Made by a program: the position numbers and the translations under genes
Notes under the pieces: generated by a model
What the model saw: the letters and a program-made list of their open reading frames with translations, nothing else
Told to the model about the DNA's origin: nothing
Databases searched by the model: none
Assembly: GCA_949290645.1 (NCBI GenBank)
Contig: CASESG010000001.1
Span: forward strand, 255,104 to 319,103
DNA length: 64,000 bases
DNA from: an uncultured Bacillota bacterium
GTDB taxonomy: Bacteria; Bacillota_I; Bacilli_A; RFN20; CAG-288
Direction of reading: 5' to 3'
Part shown: positions 31,922-39,312 of the stretch, in pieces
Position numbering within the stretch: the first letter of the stretch is position 1
Layout of the letters: each line of letters opens with the position of its first letter

Positions 31922-32134
31922 CTAAAGGGTTATCGAAATATACCCTTCATCGGGAGAACGAACCTCAAGGAAGACAAAATTCGGATGTGTCTTCTTAAAA
32001 GCCTTCAGTGTCTTGTAAAGGCGATTAAATTCATCTTTCGAAAGATTCCACTCATCGGTATGCTTCAGAAATCGGAAGAACCAAAACGGCAGATGAATCA
32101 CGTTGTTTCTTTTGTCAATCAGCTTTATCTTCAT
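31922..32134 (-). CDS. Small SHOCT-like domain protein
   Basis: A 70-residue protein. It opens with beta strands (KIKLIDKRNNVIHLPFWFF), then a helical part and ends with the strand pair FVFLEVRSPDEGYISITL. The end resembles the C-terminus of the adjacent upstream regulator (ILEVHSADGDHVTIFV), so both probably carry one domain of the small SHOCT/YvlB-associated type. The ATG at 32134 lies 20 bases inside the end of the regulator gene, and translation is probably coupled; no separate ribosome site is visible. Function is unknown. The name is by resemblance only. Confidence 0.65.
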   Translation of the reverse strand: MKIKLIDKRNNVIHLPFWFFRFLKHTDEWNLSKDEFNRLYKTLKAFKKTHPNFVFLEVRSPDEGYISITL

Positions 32135-32618
32135 CTTGATAATCCACGAAAATGGTGACGTGATCCCCGTCCGCCGAATGGACTTCCAGGATCTGGCCGA
32201 CCGTTCCGTTTCGGATCAGTTCGAAAATTTGGGCGAAATGGATTTGGTCCAGGATTTCCTTGTCCTCGATGGCCGATTGGCAAACCTTGCCAATCAGTGC
32301 CTCGCCAAGGGCAATCGGGAAGTTGATTCGGACGTTGTCGCCATCCGAATCATCGACGACAATTCTCAGTATCGCCTTCCTGTCGTCGAAATTGTTCTTG
32401 ACTATGGTCACCTTGTGGCTTTCTCTGCCCAAGAGCTCTTCGACGCTCACGCCCAAAATGTCCGCCAATTCGAGAAGGATGTTGATATCCGGGGCGCTCA
32501 AATCGTTTTCCCACTTGGACACGCTCTGTGCGGTGATGCCAATCTTGGAGGCGATGTCCTCTTGAGTTAGGTTCTTTGCCTTTCTCAATCTTTGAAATCT
32601 TTGCCCAAACGTTTCCAT
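32115..32618 (-). CDS. XRE family transcriptional regulator with C-terminal SHOCT-like domain
   Basis: A 167-residue regulator. Residues about 1-62 form the helix-turn-helix: FGQRFQRLRKAKNLTQEDIA, SKIGITAQSVSKWEND, APDINILLELADILGVSVEELLG. After a short linker, residues about 85-160 form a small alpha/beta domain ending in ILEVHSADGDHVTIFVDY. In other bacteria such domains sit on small regulators of unknown ligand. ATG 32618 has AAAGGAG 9 bases upstream and a promoter nearby. The 70-residue gene at the 3' end shares the C-terminal domain. The DNA to the right is AT-rich, which may indicate a recently acquired region. Confidence 0.83.
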   Translation of the reverse strand: METFGQRFQRLRKAKNLTQEDIASKIGITAQSVSKWENDLSAPDINILLELADILGVSVEELLGRESHKVTIVKNNFDDRKAILRIVVDDSDGDNVRINFPIALGEALIGKVCQSAIEDKEILDQIHFAQIFELIRNGTVGQILEVHSADGDHVTIFVDYQDEDKAD

Positions 32619-32639
32619 AATGTTGTTCTCCTTTCGAAT

Positions 32640-32669
32640 ATAGTAGGAGCAAATGCTCTGATTTGCTAA
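32640..32669 (-). promoter_or_regulatory. Promoter of the XRE regulator
   Basis: Minus strand TTAGCA (32669-32664), 18 bases, TACTAT (32645-32640), 21 bases before the ATG. Confidence 0.5.
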
Positions 32670-33178
32670 CACGTATTTGGCGATATCAGGGGAGAATTCA
32701 CAACCGCTGGTTGGATTTTGTCTATCCCTTTGGTTGAATCGCTTCCTCATTCTTGGTGTCATTTTGGCCAAAAATATGATTGATTGTAGTGCAATTTTCT
32801 TCATAAATGAAAAGGTGTTTTATTAACTTAAATTCTGTACAAACAAATACTAATTGTACACTATTTCGTATCATTTGTTTTTTGACCAACATAGTGAGGG
32901 TGACAAAGAATGGAGACAATAGCAGGGATGTGACTGAGTTTAGTAGCGAATATAAACTCTCTTCAAAGCTGTTCGTGCCAGAAATGTAAATTCCAATACA
33001 CTTTTTCATGTGAATTATGTGTTATTGCTTGTCTTTTTTGGCAGTAGCCTAAGACAATGTGTATCTCGGTAACTATTTTTTTGGTCGAGTACGCACGCAA
33101 GAACGGTATCGGACACGCAAAGGGTAGCCAAGGAGAATCAGTGACACGGATGATCAAGACGAGAGAAGCGACCGATTG
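32670..33178. other. AT-rich gene-free region
   Basis: About 500 bases with low GC compared with the flanks. Short frames exist on both strands but have no ribosome site or recognisable sequence. Two TGTACA palindromes lie about 17 bases apart near 32837-32860, a possible binding site. I see no tRNA, hairpin terminator or insertion sequence. Confidence 0.45.
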
Positions 33179-33808
33179 TTACCACCTCCTGTTCTTCTCA
33201 TGATTTCCCATCCTTGTGTGGTTGGCAAAGCATTTCATGAATGCGCAGTAGCAAAAGAACAGATAGGCCAGAAAGAGGGGGAGGAAGATCAGAAAGTAGT
33301 ACCATGGCGTGAACTTGACCAAAAAAGAAGAATCCGGATAAGAAATGAAATGTGCAGTGAAGATGGCGGCGATGGAAAAGGCAATCGCCAACACGAGGAA
33401 GGGAATCGGAATGAAGAAGAGGAGCTTCCTGTTCCGGAAGACGTGATAGCGAAGGTCGAGCTTGAGGAATCGCACGGAGAAATAGAGAAGCCAGAAATGG
33501 TAAAACATTTCGAAACAGAACATCGATATCGCATAAGGATTTTCGAAATTGTAGCCGGTGAAGGTGGGAAAAGTCGCACAGCAGAGGCAAAAGATAGAGA
33601 TGGAAAAGGGATACGTCCAATAACGTTCTCGATTCTTGGCATCGCTGATCTCTTTCAGCTTCTCCTCATCGAGGAAACGGTCATAAAAGCGCTCTGGTTT
33701 CAACGATCTCCATTTCATATACTTTGACCAAGAACGACCAATCAATTCTCATCGGTGAAGAGGTTGAGAGACATGATCGACCTTCGACAACAGCTTGCAT
33801 CGTGACAT
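33179..33808 (-). pseudogene. Four-helix membrane protein gene with an in-frame TGA at codon 20
   Basis: Not recognised. A strong promoter and the ribosome site GAGGAGGGG lead to ATG 33808. After 19 codons (MSRCKLLSKVDHVSQPLHR) an in-frame TGA (33751-33749) interrupts the frame, which then continues open for 190 codons to 33179. The downstream part has a charged start (RFLDEEKLKEISDAKNRERY) and four hydrophobic helices (about 45-65, 78-95, 108-130, 145-170 counted from the TTG at 33745). Translation could restart at that TTG or at ATG 33718, but neither has a ribosome site. Either a nonsense mutation has inactivated the gene, or a short upstream peptide controls re-initiation. Confidence 0.6.
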
Positions 33809-33830
33809 CAATTCCCCTCCTCTTTCCTCT

Positions 33831-33859
33831 AGTATAGTGCAATCGAAAAGACGTTGCAA
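33831..33859 (-). promoter_or_regulatory. Promoter of the interrupted membrane protein gene
   Basis: Minus strand TTGCAA (33859-33854), 17 bases, TATACT (33836-33831), 23 bases before ATG 33808. Confidence 0.65.
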
Positions 33860-34170
33860 AAATACCAGAATACTTGTTTTGCTTCTTTTCTTTTGAGGGC
33901 TTCTGTCGTCTGTGAAAAGAGAAGAAATCGAGTGCGATTCTTTCTATCTCAGGCAGAAAATTGAGGTAGAGGGACGAGAGCTTATGATTTGTGTAATGTA
34001 TAAATATCTGCTCAATAGTTTACTTTGAAATTTATAAAGAGGCTCAAATTATAAAAAGAAAGTAATGCAAATAAGATTGATAAAGATGTTTTATTATCAT
34101 CAATATGCTTCTTCTATTTCCGGATGCCCCATTCTATTCTTGGAATGCTCTGTGTGAGACGGCAAAAACG
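33860..34170. other. AT-rich gene-free region
   Basis: About 310 bases, the most AT-rich part of the window. It holds an imperfect inverted repeat near 34073-34102 (ATTGAT..ATCAAT) and no recognisable gene. Confidence 0.45.
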
Positions 34171-34198
34171 TTGATTTTTCCTGAGGATGGTCTATGAT
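34171..34198 (+). promoter_or_regulatory. Promoter of the TIGR04076-like gene and hslO
   Basis: TTGATT, 16 bases, TATGAT. Confidence 0.45.
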
Positions 34199-34256
34199 TT
34201 CGTAAGAGAAATCCATGTTCTTTTGAAAGAGGGAAGAAACGGAGGAGAAAAGAAGA

Positions 34257-34568
34257 ATGGAAGGATTGTTCCGCATCACGGCCGTACGTCAGTCGACCTA
34301 TCCGGATCTGATGGAGAAGTACGAGAACGTCCTTGCCGTTGCTTGCCCGCTTCAAGTCGGGCAGGTCTTCCTCTCGGATGGATTGATAAAGCCAGATGGT
34401 CTCTGCGACAGCTTCTGGGAGACGCTCCTTCCCTTCTTGAAGAAGTGGAGAGAGGGAATCGAAGAGCCCATTCAGGGATGGATGAAGGATTCCAGGGCTC
34501 TCCTTCTCTCCTGCAACGATGGCTTCCGTCCGATGAGTTTCCTGATAGAAAGGTTGGAGGAAAAATAG
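34257..34568 (+). CDS. TIGR04076-like small protein
   Basis: A 103-residue protein resembling the TIGR04076 family of unknown function, by the general layout: a short N-terminal beta strand (LFRITAVRQS), CPLQVGQVF, W-containing helix (CDSFWETLLPFL) and the ending CNDGFRPMSFLIERLE that matches the family's DG-RPVxFxIER strand. GGAGG lies about 11 bases before the ATG. The gene ends exactly where hslO begins, so both are cotranscribed. The assignment rests on pattern memory; a profile search would settle it. Confidence 0.65.
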   Translation: MEGLFRITAVRQSTYPDLMEKYENVLAVACPLQVGQVFLSDGLIKPDGLCDSFWETLLPFLKKWREGIEEPIQGWMKDSRALLLSCNDGFRPMSFLIERLEEK

Positions 34569-35474
34569 ATGAACGATTACCTAGTTCGTGCCTTGACGGA
34601 GAATGAAGAGATCCGTGCCTTTGCCGTGACGGCAAGGAACCTGGTCGAGGAGGCGAGGAAGATCCACGACAATTCCCCGATTGCGATCGCCGCCTTGGGA
34701 AGGACGCTCTCTGCGGCCTTGATCATGGGAGACATGCTCAAGAGCGAGAAGGACCTGATCACGATCCACATCCAGGGCGACGGCCCGCTCAAGCAAGTCT
34801 TGGCCACGGCCAACAGCAAGGGAGAGGTCAAGGGATATGTCAGCAATCCCGAAGTCATCCTTCCTCCCAATGCGGCAGGCCATCTCAATGTCGGAGGGGC
34901 GATCGGAAAGGGTGTCCTGACCGTGATCAAGGACTATGGCCTGAAGGAACCCTATGTCTCTCAAGTCCGCCTCGTCACGGGAGAGATCGCCGAAGACCTG
35001 ACGTACTATTTTGCCCAGTCGGAACAGACACCAACGGCAATCGGCCTTGGTGTCCTTCTCAACAAGGACGTGATGATCAACCAAGCCGGAGGCTTCCTGA
35101 TCCAGCTGATGCCGCACGCCTCGGAGAAGACGGTCTCGACCCTTGAGGATAACCTCAAGAAGTTCCATTCGGTCACGGATGTCTATCGCCAGGGCAAGAC
35201 TCCGGAAGACCTGCTTTCGATTCTCCTTTCTGGGCTTGGCGTTCAATTCCTAGAACGGAAAGAAGTTCGTTTCGCTTGTCATTGCTCCAAGGAAAAGGGA
35301 TTGCAGGCCTTGGCCACTCTTGGAACACAAACGCTCAAAGAAATTGTCGAAGAAGGGAAGGAGCAGGAGGTTTCCTGCGAGTTCTGCGGCAAGAAATACG
35401 TCTATGGAAAGGATGACATCCAGTCCGTTCTCTCCGCACTGGAAAAGAACCAGAAAGAGAAGGGGGAGAAGTGA
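34569..35474 (+). CDS. hslO: Redox-regulated chaperone Hsp33
   Basis: Holdase chaperone that is activated when oxidative stress releases its zinc. In 301 residues: an N-terminal domain with DYLVRALTENEEIRAFAVTA, AALGRTLSAALIMG, a GDGPLK loop and VKGYV, and a C-terminal zinc switch CHC (about 238-240) and CEFC (about 274-277), which is complete. The acidic and lysine-rich last 20 residues are variable. It starts directly at the stop of the preceding gene. Two hairpins follow the stop. Confidence 0.95.
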   Translation: MNDYLVRALTENEEIRAFAVTARNLVEEARKIHDNSPIAIAALGRTLSAALIMGDMLKSEKDLITIHIQGDGPLKQVLATANSKGEVKGYVSNPEVILPPNAAGHLNVGGAIGKGVLTVIKDYGLKEPYVSQVRLVTGEIAEDLTYYFAQSEQTPTAIGLGVLLNKDVMINQAGGFLIQLMPHASEKTVSTLEDNLKKFHSVTDVYRQGKTPEDLLSILLSGLGVQFLERKEVRFACHCSKEKGLQALATLGTQTLKEIVEEGKEQEVSCEFCGKKYVYGKDDIQSVLSALEKNQKEKGEK

Positions 35475-35508
35475 TTTTCTCCTCGTTGCGTTCTTTTGAA
35501 AAAGAGGG

Positions 35509-35567
35509 GTGCTTTTCCTGCCGCGGAAAGCACTTCCAAAGCGAGGACGGAATGATTTCCCGCTTGG
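35509..35567. repeat. Two hairpins after hslO
   Basis: GTGCTTTTCC pairs with GGAAAGCAC (35509-35533), and CCAAAGCG pairs with CGCTTGG (35536-35567). No T-run follows on the plus strand, so they are not typical terminators; they may stabilise the hslO mRNA end. Confidence 0.5.
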
Positions 35568-35595
35568 AAAAAAGCGCTAACTCTGCGATATTTTC

Positions 35596-35624
35596 TTGAC
35601 AATACTCTTCTATCTTGGATAATT
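35596..35624 (+). promoter_or_regulatory. Promoter of the zinc-ribbon membrane protein
   Basis: Perfect TTGACA, 17 bases, ATAATT. Confidence 0.6.
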
Positions 35625-35630
35625 TAATAT

Positions 35631-35750
35631 TTAGTAGTGAGACGGATTCTCCCGTCTGATTTGTAAGGGCTTATCTCGCCCTGGGAATTCGTTCACTTTC
35701 GTCGATATGCCCCTCAGGAGGGTTCGTGCATCATCGGGAAAGGAGGAGTG
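35631..35750 (+). promoter_or_regulatory. Structured 5' leader of unknown type
   Basis: The predicted transcript has a leader of about 120 bases. It contains AGACGG/CCGTCT (35640-35657), AGGGC/GCCCT (35666-35682) and CCCTC/GAGGG near 35711-35722 as potential stems, followed by the ribosome site AGGAGG. It matches no riboswitch consensus I know. It may be a small RNA, a regulatory leader or simple structure. Confidence 0.45.
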
Positions 35751-35752
35751 CC

Positions 35753-36643
35753 ATGAAGTGCCCACGATGCCAGAAAGACTTTTACGGGACGCCAGAGCGT
35801 TGCCCTCATTGCCATGCCAAGTTCGTCTGGGTTCCAGCCGATGAATATGAGAATTATCTGAAGTCGATGAAAGAAGTCGCCAAGCCCTCTCCCCTTTTCG
35901 AAGAGAAGAAGGAAGAGGTTGTCCAAAGCGCCAAACCCGTCGCTCCTGCGGTGAAGCCGAAGGAGGAGATGTCGGCGGAGGAGAGAGTCTTCGCTCTCTA
36001 CGATGCCCACAAGGGCTTGTTCAACGGAGACCTTGCCCTGCGCTTCTTTGCGACTTTCTTCGCTCTCTGCGCCCTTGCTGCCTTGGCTTTCCTTCCGGTC
36101 GTGACGGTCGATTCTTCTTTGCCGACGGGTGACTTCTCCTTGCTCAAGACCAAGGATTCCTCCGTCCTCACCTATGTCTTCGCCTTCCTTTCTCCTTATG
36201 TGGCGAAACTGCCCAATCCGGATCTCTGGCATAAGATCCTCATCTATGTCTACTATGCGACTCTCTCCGTTCCGGCTCTCGGCATCCTGATCGTCCTTCT
36301 CGTCCGCTTCTTCCGCTGGGTCGTTCCTTCCCTGCGCCGGAATTACATCCGCAAGCACGGAGAGCTCGCCCTCAAGGACAAGGGCGTCTATCATTCCCGT
36401 CGTCTCGGCGGCAACATCTTCGGCTGCATCGTCGCCTGCTTGATCACTCCGATCCTCTTCTCTGTCTTCTTCCTCCTCCTTCCTTGGAAGCTTCCGGAAT
36501 ACTTCGATGTCATTGCCACTCCGTCCATGATGCAGATCATCCTGCTCTCGGCCGTCTGCGTCGTCCTCATCCTGGAGCCGATCTTCACCGTCATCGCCCG
36601 CTCTCTCCGGAGTCAGATCGGAAAGCTTGGCTTGAAGGCCTGA
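35753..36643 (+). CDS. Zinc-ribbon membrane protein of unknown function
   Basis: A 296-residue protein. Residues 3-21 form a zinc ribbon: CPRC and CPHC in MKCPRCQKDFYGTPERCPHC. A linker rich in K, E, P and V follows (about 45-80). Four transmembrane helices lie at about 98-120, 165-185, 215-240 and 255-280, with a long loop after the first. The DNA- or RNA-binding role of the ribbon is unproven; in Bacillota such zinc-ribbon membrane proteins are common and mostly uncharacterised. AGGAGG precedes ATG 35753 at a distance of about 5 bases, and a terminator follows. The structured leader upstream makes specific regulation likely. Confidence 0.75.
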   Translation: MKCPRCQKDFYGTPERCPHCHAKFVWVPADEYENYLKSMKEVAKPSPLFEEKKEEVVQSAKPVAPAVKPKEEMSAEERVFALYDAHKGLFNGDLALRFFATFFALCALAALAFLPVVTVDSSLPTGDFSLLKTKDSSVLTYVFAFLSPYVAKLPNPDLWHKILIYVYYATLSVPALGILIVLLVRFFRWVVPSLRRNYIRKHGELALKDKGVYHSRRLGGNIFGCIVACLITPILFSVFFLLLPWKLPEYFDVIATPSMMQIILLSAVCVVLILEPIFTVIARSLRSQIGKLGLKA

Positions 36644-36662
36644 GATTCAAGAAACGTCACCG

Positions 36663-36691
36663 ACTGCCATGGGAAACCATGGCAGTTTTTG
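36663..36691 (+). terminator. Terminator of the zinc-ribbon protein gene
   Basis: ACTGCCATGG, a GAAA tetraloop and CCATGGCAGT, then TTTT. The stem is perfect. Confidence 0.85.
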
Positions 36692-36771
36692 TTTTCACTC
36701 TTTTTGGGACAAGGAGGACAGAAAAAAGCCCATCCTTTCGGATGGACGGGAAGTGCGAATCTCTTTTTGGG

Positions 36772-37875
36772 TCAACCGTTCTCGCAGTTGAGGAGCAATT
36801 CCTGAAGCAAGGAATCGGAGAGAAGAAGGTCGACCTCTTCGGCGGATGTGAGGACTCGGTCTTGGAGGTTTTTCCGCATGCAAAGGAAGAGGTTCTGTTC
36901 TTCTTTTGTTCCCTCGGGAACGGTGGAATCCTTCTCCAGCTCCATCTCCAGGAGAAGGAGGACGAGCTGGCGGAGGAAGGAGAGGGTCGAGCTCTCAATC
37001 CAGAAGGAGACGTTCCCCGTTCTCTTTCTTTCCTTCAGGGCGAGGAGGTAGCTTTCCAAGCTGTCCTCTGCGGTGGAGTGGATGTCGAAAAAGGTCGTGT
37101 CGAAGGTTGTGTTCTTCTTTTCGAGATAGTCCTTTGCGTCCGCATGGATCAAGGTGATCTTCTTCCTCGGGAACTGGGGAAGGATCTCCTTTTCGAAGAG
37201 GGAGAGGACGTCCTTGTCCTTCTCCACGACCACGACTTCCTCCACTTCCTTCTTCTCCAAGGCCATGAAGGGGTAATAGCCAAGGCCGAGTCCCAGGGCG
37301 AGGACCTTTCCCGTAGCCTTCTTCAGCGGCTCTTTCATCGTCTCGATCTCATAGGGAGTGACGCTCATCCAGACGTGATCCTTCTCCAGGACGACCGGAT
37401 AGTCGACCTTCTCCGGGAAGAAGGCGATGGCGTCCTTGAGGGCATAGTCTTTTTCCTTCCCTTTGCTCTCCGTCGCCTTCAAAAGGAATCCCTCGTAAGG
37501 AAGGAAGTAGTTCCAGGAGAGAGACCACTTTCCGCTTCTCTTCTCCTTGAGGCGGATCTTCTTGAGGTAGGGATTTCCAAGGAAGTCCTTGGCGGAGAGA
37601 AGACAGACGTCGGAGAGGAAACCGCACTCCAGAAGCTTCTTGAGCTCTTCTTCGTCCGGATCGATGTCCAAGGTCGAGAGGATCGCCTGGGAATAGCTCT
37701 TCTCGATGGGAAGGGAGAGGGCCTTGTGGATCGTCGACAGGAGCTGGCTGTCGATCTCGTCAAAGTGATGGTCGAGGAAGTCGGAGAGCAAGGAGCTTTC
37801 CTCGCGATTGATCTCGTCCTGTCGGATCAGCTGCTCCAGCCTTTTTGCGGCTGGGGAATTCTCTGTGATTTTCAT
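36772..37875 (-). CDS. SAM-dependent methyltransferase-like protein
   Basis: Class I methyltransferase fold, probably spermidine synthase-like. In 367 residues the N-terminal half (about 1-205) is an extra domain of unknown type with several charged helices. The Rossmann part begins at GKVLALGLGLGYYPFMAL (SAM motif I), EEVVVVEKDKDVL (acidic end of strand 2), ITLIHADAKDYL and TTFDTTFFDI (motif IV), followed by a helical C-terminus. A substrate cannot be named. ATG 37875 has no ribosome site; TGCTATGAT ends 6 bases upstream, so the transcript is probably leaderless. The frame continues upstream without support. Confidence 0.8.
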   Translation of the reverse strand: MKITENSPAAKRLEQLIRQDEINREESSLLSDFLDHHFDEIDSQLLSTIHKALSLPIEKSYSQAILSTLDIDPDEEELKKLLECGFLSDVCLLSAKDFLGNPYLKKIRLKEKRSGKWSLSWNYFLPYEGFLLKATESKGKEKDYALKDAIAFFPEKVDYPVVLEKDHVWMSVTPYEIETMKEPLKKATGKVLALGLGLGYYPFMALEKKEVEEVVVVEKDKDVLSLFEKEILPQFPRKKITLIHADAKDYLEKKNTTFDTTFFDIHSTAEDSLESYLLALKERKRTGNVSFWIESSTLSFLRQLVLLLLEMELEKDSTVPEGTKEEQNLFLCMRKNLQDRVLTSAEEVDLLLSDSLLQELLLNCENG

Positions 37876-37881
37876 AGGGAC

Positions 37882-37890
37882 ATCATAGCA
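37882..37890 (-). promoter_or_regulatory. Extended -10 promoter of the SAM methyltransferase gene
   Basis: Minus strand TGC followed by TATGAT (37887-37882), ending 6 bases before the ATG. Confidence 0.45.
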
Positions 37891-38006
37891 TAGATGGAGA
37901 GGGAAAGAAGGCGAGAAACACCCTAAAGGGTTGCTATCGGAAGAGGAGCATCTAATCCTTATATATAGCGGGCAAAACAAAAGATTGAAAAGATGAACGA
38001 AATTTG

Positions 38007-38035
38007 TTGACGCTGATTGCCCTTTGCGATAGAAT
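38007..38035 (+). promoter_or_regulatory. Promoter of the S10 operon
   Basis: TTGACG, 17 bases, TAGAAT. Confidence 0.6.
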
Positions 38036-38041
38036 GGACAA

Positions 38042-38172
38042 CGCTGAACGCCATTTCAGCCCGTATTGACGTGTGAAGTTGCCGAAACGCGGACAGCGGT
38101 TGTCAACGTATTCGGGTAATTCATACCGAACGGATGCCTAAACAGAGATCTTAGGCAAGGAAGGAAAGAAAC
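38042..38172 (+). promoter_or_regulatory. Structured leader of the S10 operon
   Basis: About 130 bases between the predicted transcript start and rpsJ. Stems include TTCGG/CCGAA (38111-38130) and a perfect TGCCTAA/TTAGGCA (38135-38157) just before the ribosome site. The last stem has no T-run. Ribosomal protein leaders often bind one of the operon's products; the binding partner is not evident here. Confidence 0.5.
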
Positions 38173-38484
38173 ATGGCAGAAAACAAATCCATCCGTGTTC
38201 GTCTCAAGGGCTATGACCACAAAGTCCTTGACCAGGCGGTCGCAAAGATCGTCGAAGCCGCCAAGAAGACCGGCGCTCAGGTCGTGGGACCGATTCCGCT
38301 CCCGACCGAAAAACAGATCTTCACCATTCTTCGTTCGCCCTTCGTCGACAAGGACTCCCGTGAGCAGTTCGAAATCCGCACTCACAAGAGACTGATCGAC
38401 ATCAACCGCCCGACCAAGCAGACCATCGACGTTCTCAAGAACCTCGATCTTCCTGCCGGTGTCGATGTTGAAATCAAACTTTAA
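38173..38484 (+). CDS. rpsJ: 30S ribosomal protein S10
   Basis: Small-subunit protein at the head domain and, as NusE, a transcription antitermination factor. The 103 residues match the family throughout: [34 protein letters not shown]. It is the first gene of the S10-spc-alpha superoperon, preceded by a structured leader and a AAGGAAGG-type ribosome site. Confidence 0.97.
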   Translation: MAENKSIRVRLKGYDHKVLDQAVAKIVEAAKKTGAQVVGPIPLPTEKQIFTILRSPFVDKDSREQFEIRTHKRLIDINRPTKQTIDVLKNLDLPAGVDVEIKL

Positions 38485-38505
38485 ACCTAAAGGAGGAGAG
38501 GATTT

Positions 38506-39291
38506 ATGAAATCCATCATCGGAAGAAAGATCGGAATGACTTCCGTCTTCACCGAGGACGGCCACACCTACCCCGTGACCGTCGTCGAAGTCCTGCCGAA
38601 CGTCGTTCTCCAGAAGAAGACCAAGGAGAAGGACGGCTACGAAGCCCTGCAGGTCGGCTATGAAGACAAGAAGGAAAGCCGCGCCAACAAGTGCGAGCTC
38701 GGCATTGCCAAGAAGGCCAACACGTCTCCCAAGTACGTCATCCGCGAGATCGAAGGCGATGAGATCTATCCCAGCCACGAGGTCGGACAGGCCATCGATT
38801 GCTCAATCTTCCAGGCCGGCGACATGGTCGACGTCACGGCCAAGAGCAAGGGCCACGGATACACGGGCACGATCAAGAGATATCACGGCCACATCGGACC
38901 CAAGGGACACGGCTCTGGCTATCACCGCCAGATCGGTTCCCTTGCCACCAACGGACGCTGCAACAACCGCGTCCACGCCGGAAAGAAGATGTCCGGACAC
39001 TGGAGACCGCAGACGACCACCATCCTCGACCTCCCCATCGTCAAGGTCGATCCGTCCATGAACTGCATCCTCATCCGCGGTTCGGTCCCCGGACCCAAGC
39101 TCGCCGTCCTGAAGATCCGCACGGCCATCAAGAGAACTTGCAAGCCGTTTGCGGTCGGAACGATCGTCGACTACACCACCGAATCGATCGCAGATATCGA
39201 GCGGAAGAACGCTGAGGCCTTAGCCAAGATGGAAGTCAAGAAGGAAAAGGCCGGCCAGAAGAAGCAGACCACCAACAAGAAGGTCCGCTAA
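38506..39291 (+). CDS. rplC: 50S ribosomal protein L3
   Basis: Binds 23S rRNA near the peptidyl transferase centre and is essential in early assembly. The 261 residues show IGRKIGMTSVFTEDG, GTIKRYHGHIGPKGHGSGY as a key loop and GKKMSGHW. The last 40 residues are a lysine/glutamate-rich extension (KNAEALAKMEVKKEKAGQKK..) beyond the usual about 210. The spacing to rpsJ is 21 bases with AGGAGG. Confidence 0.96.
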   Translation: MKSIIGRKIGMTSVFTEDGHTYPVTVVEVLPNVVLQKKTKEKDGYEALQVGYEDKKESRANKCELGIAKKANTSPKYVIREIEGDEIYPSHEVGQAIDCSIFQAGDMVDVTAKSKGHGYTGTIKRYHGHIGPKGHGSGYHRQIGSLATNGRCNNRVHAGKKMSGHWRPQTTTILDLPIVKVDPSMNCILIRGSVPGPKLAVLKIRTAIKRTCKPFAVGTIVDYTTESIADIERKNAEALAKMEVKKEKAGQKKQTTNKKVR

Positions 39292-39312
39292 TCTCGGCAA
39301 GGAGTAATGGAA

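Noticed and set aside
32722-33157. Short minus-strand frames in the AT-rich region
   Set aside because: No ribosome sites, no recognisable domains, and they overlap likely promoter DNA.
33749-33751. TGA read as selenocysteine or tryptophan
   Set aside because: TGA ends many genes here and no selenocysteine insertion hairpin or selenoprotein family is apparent.
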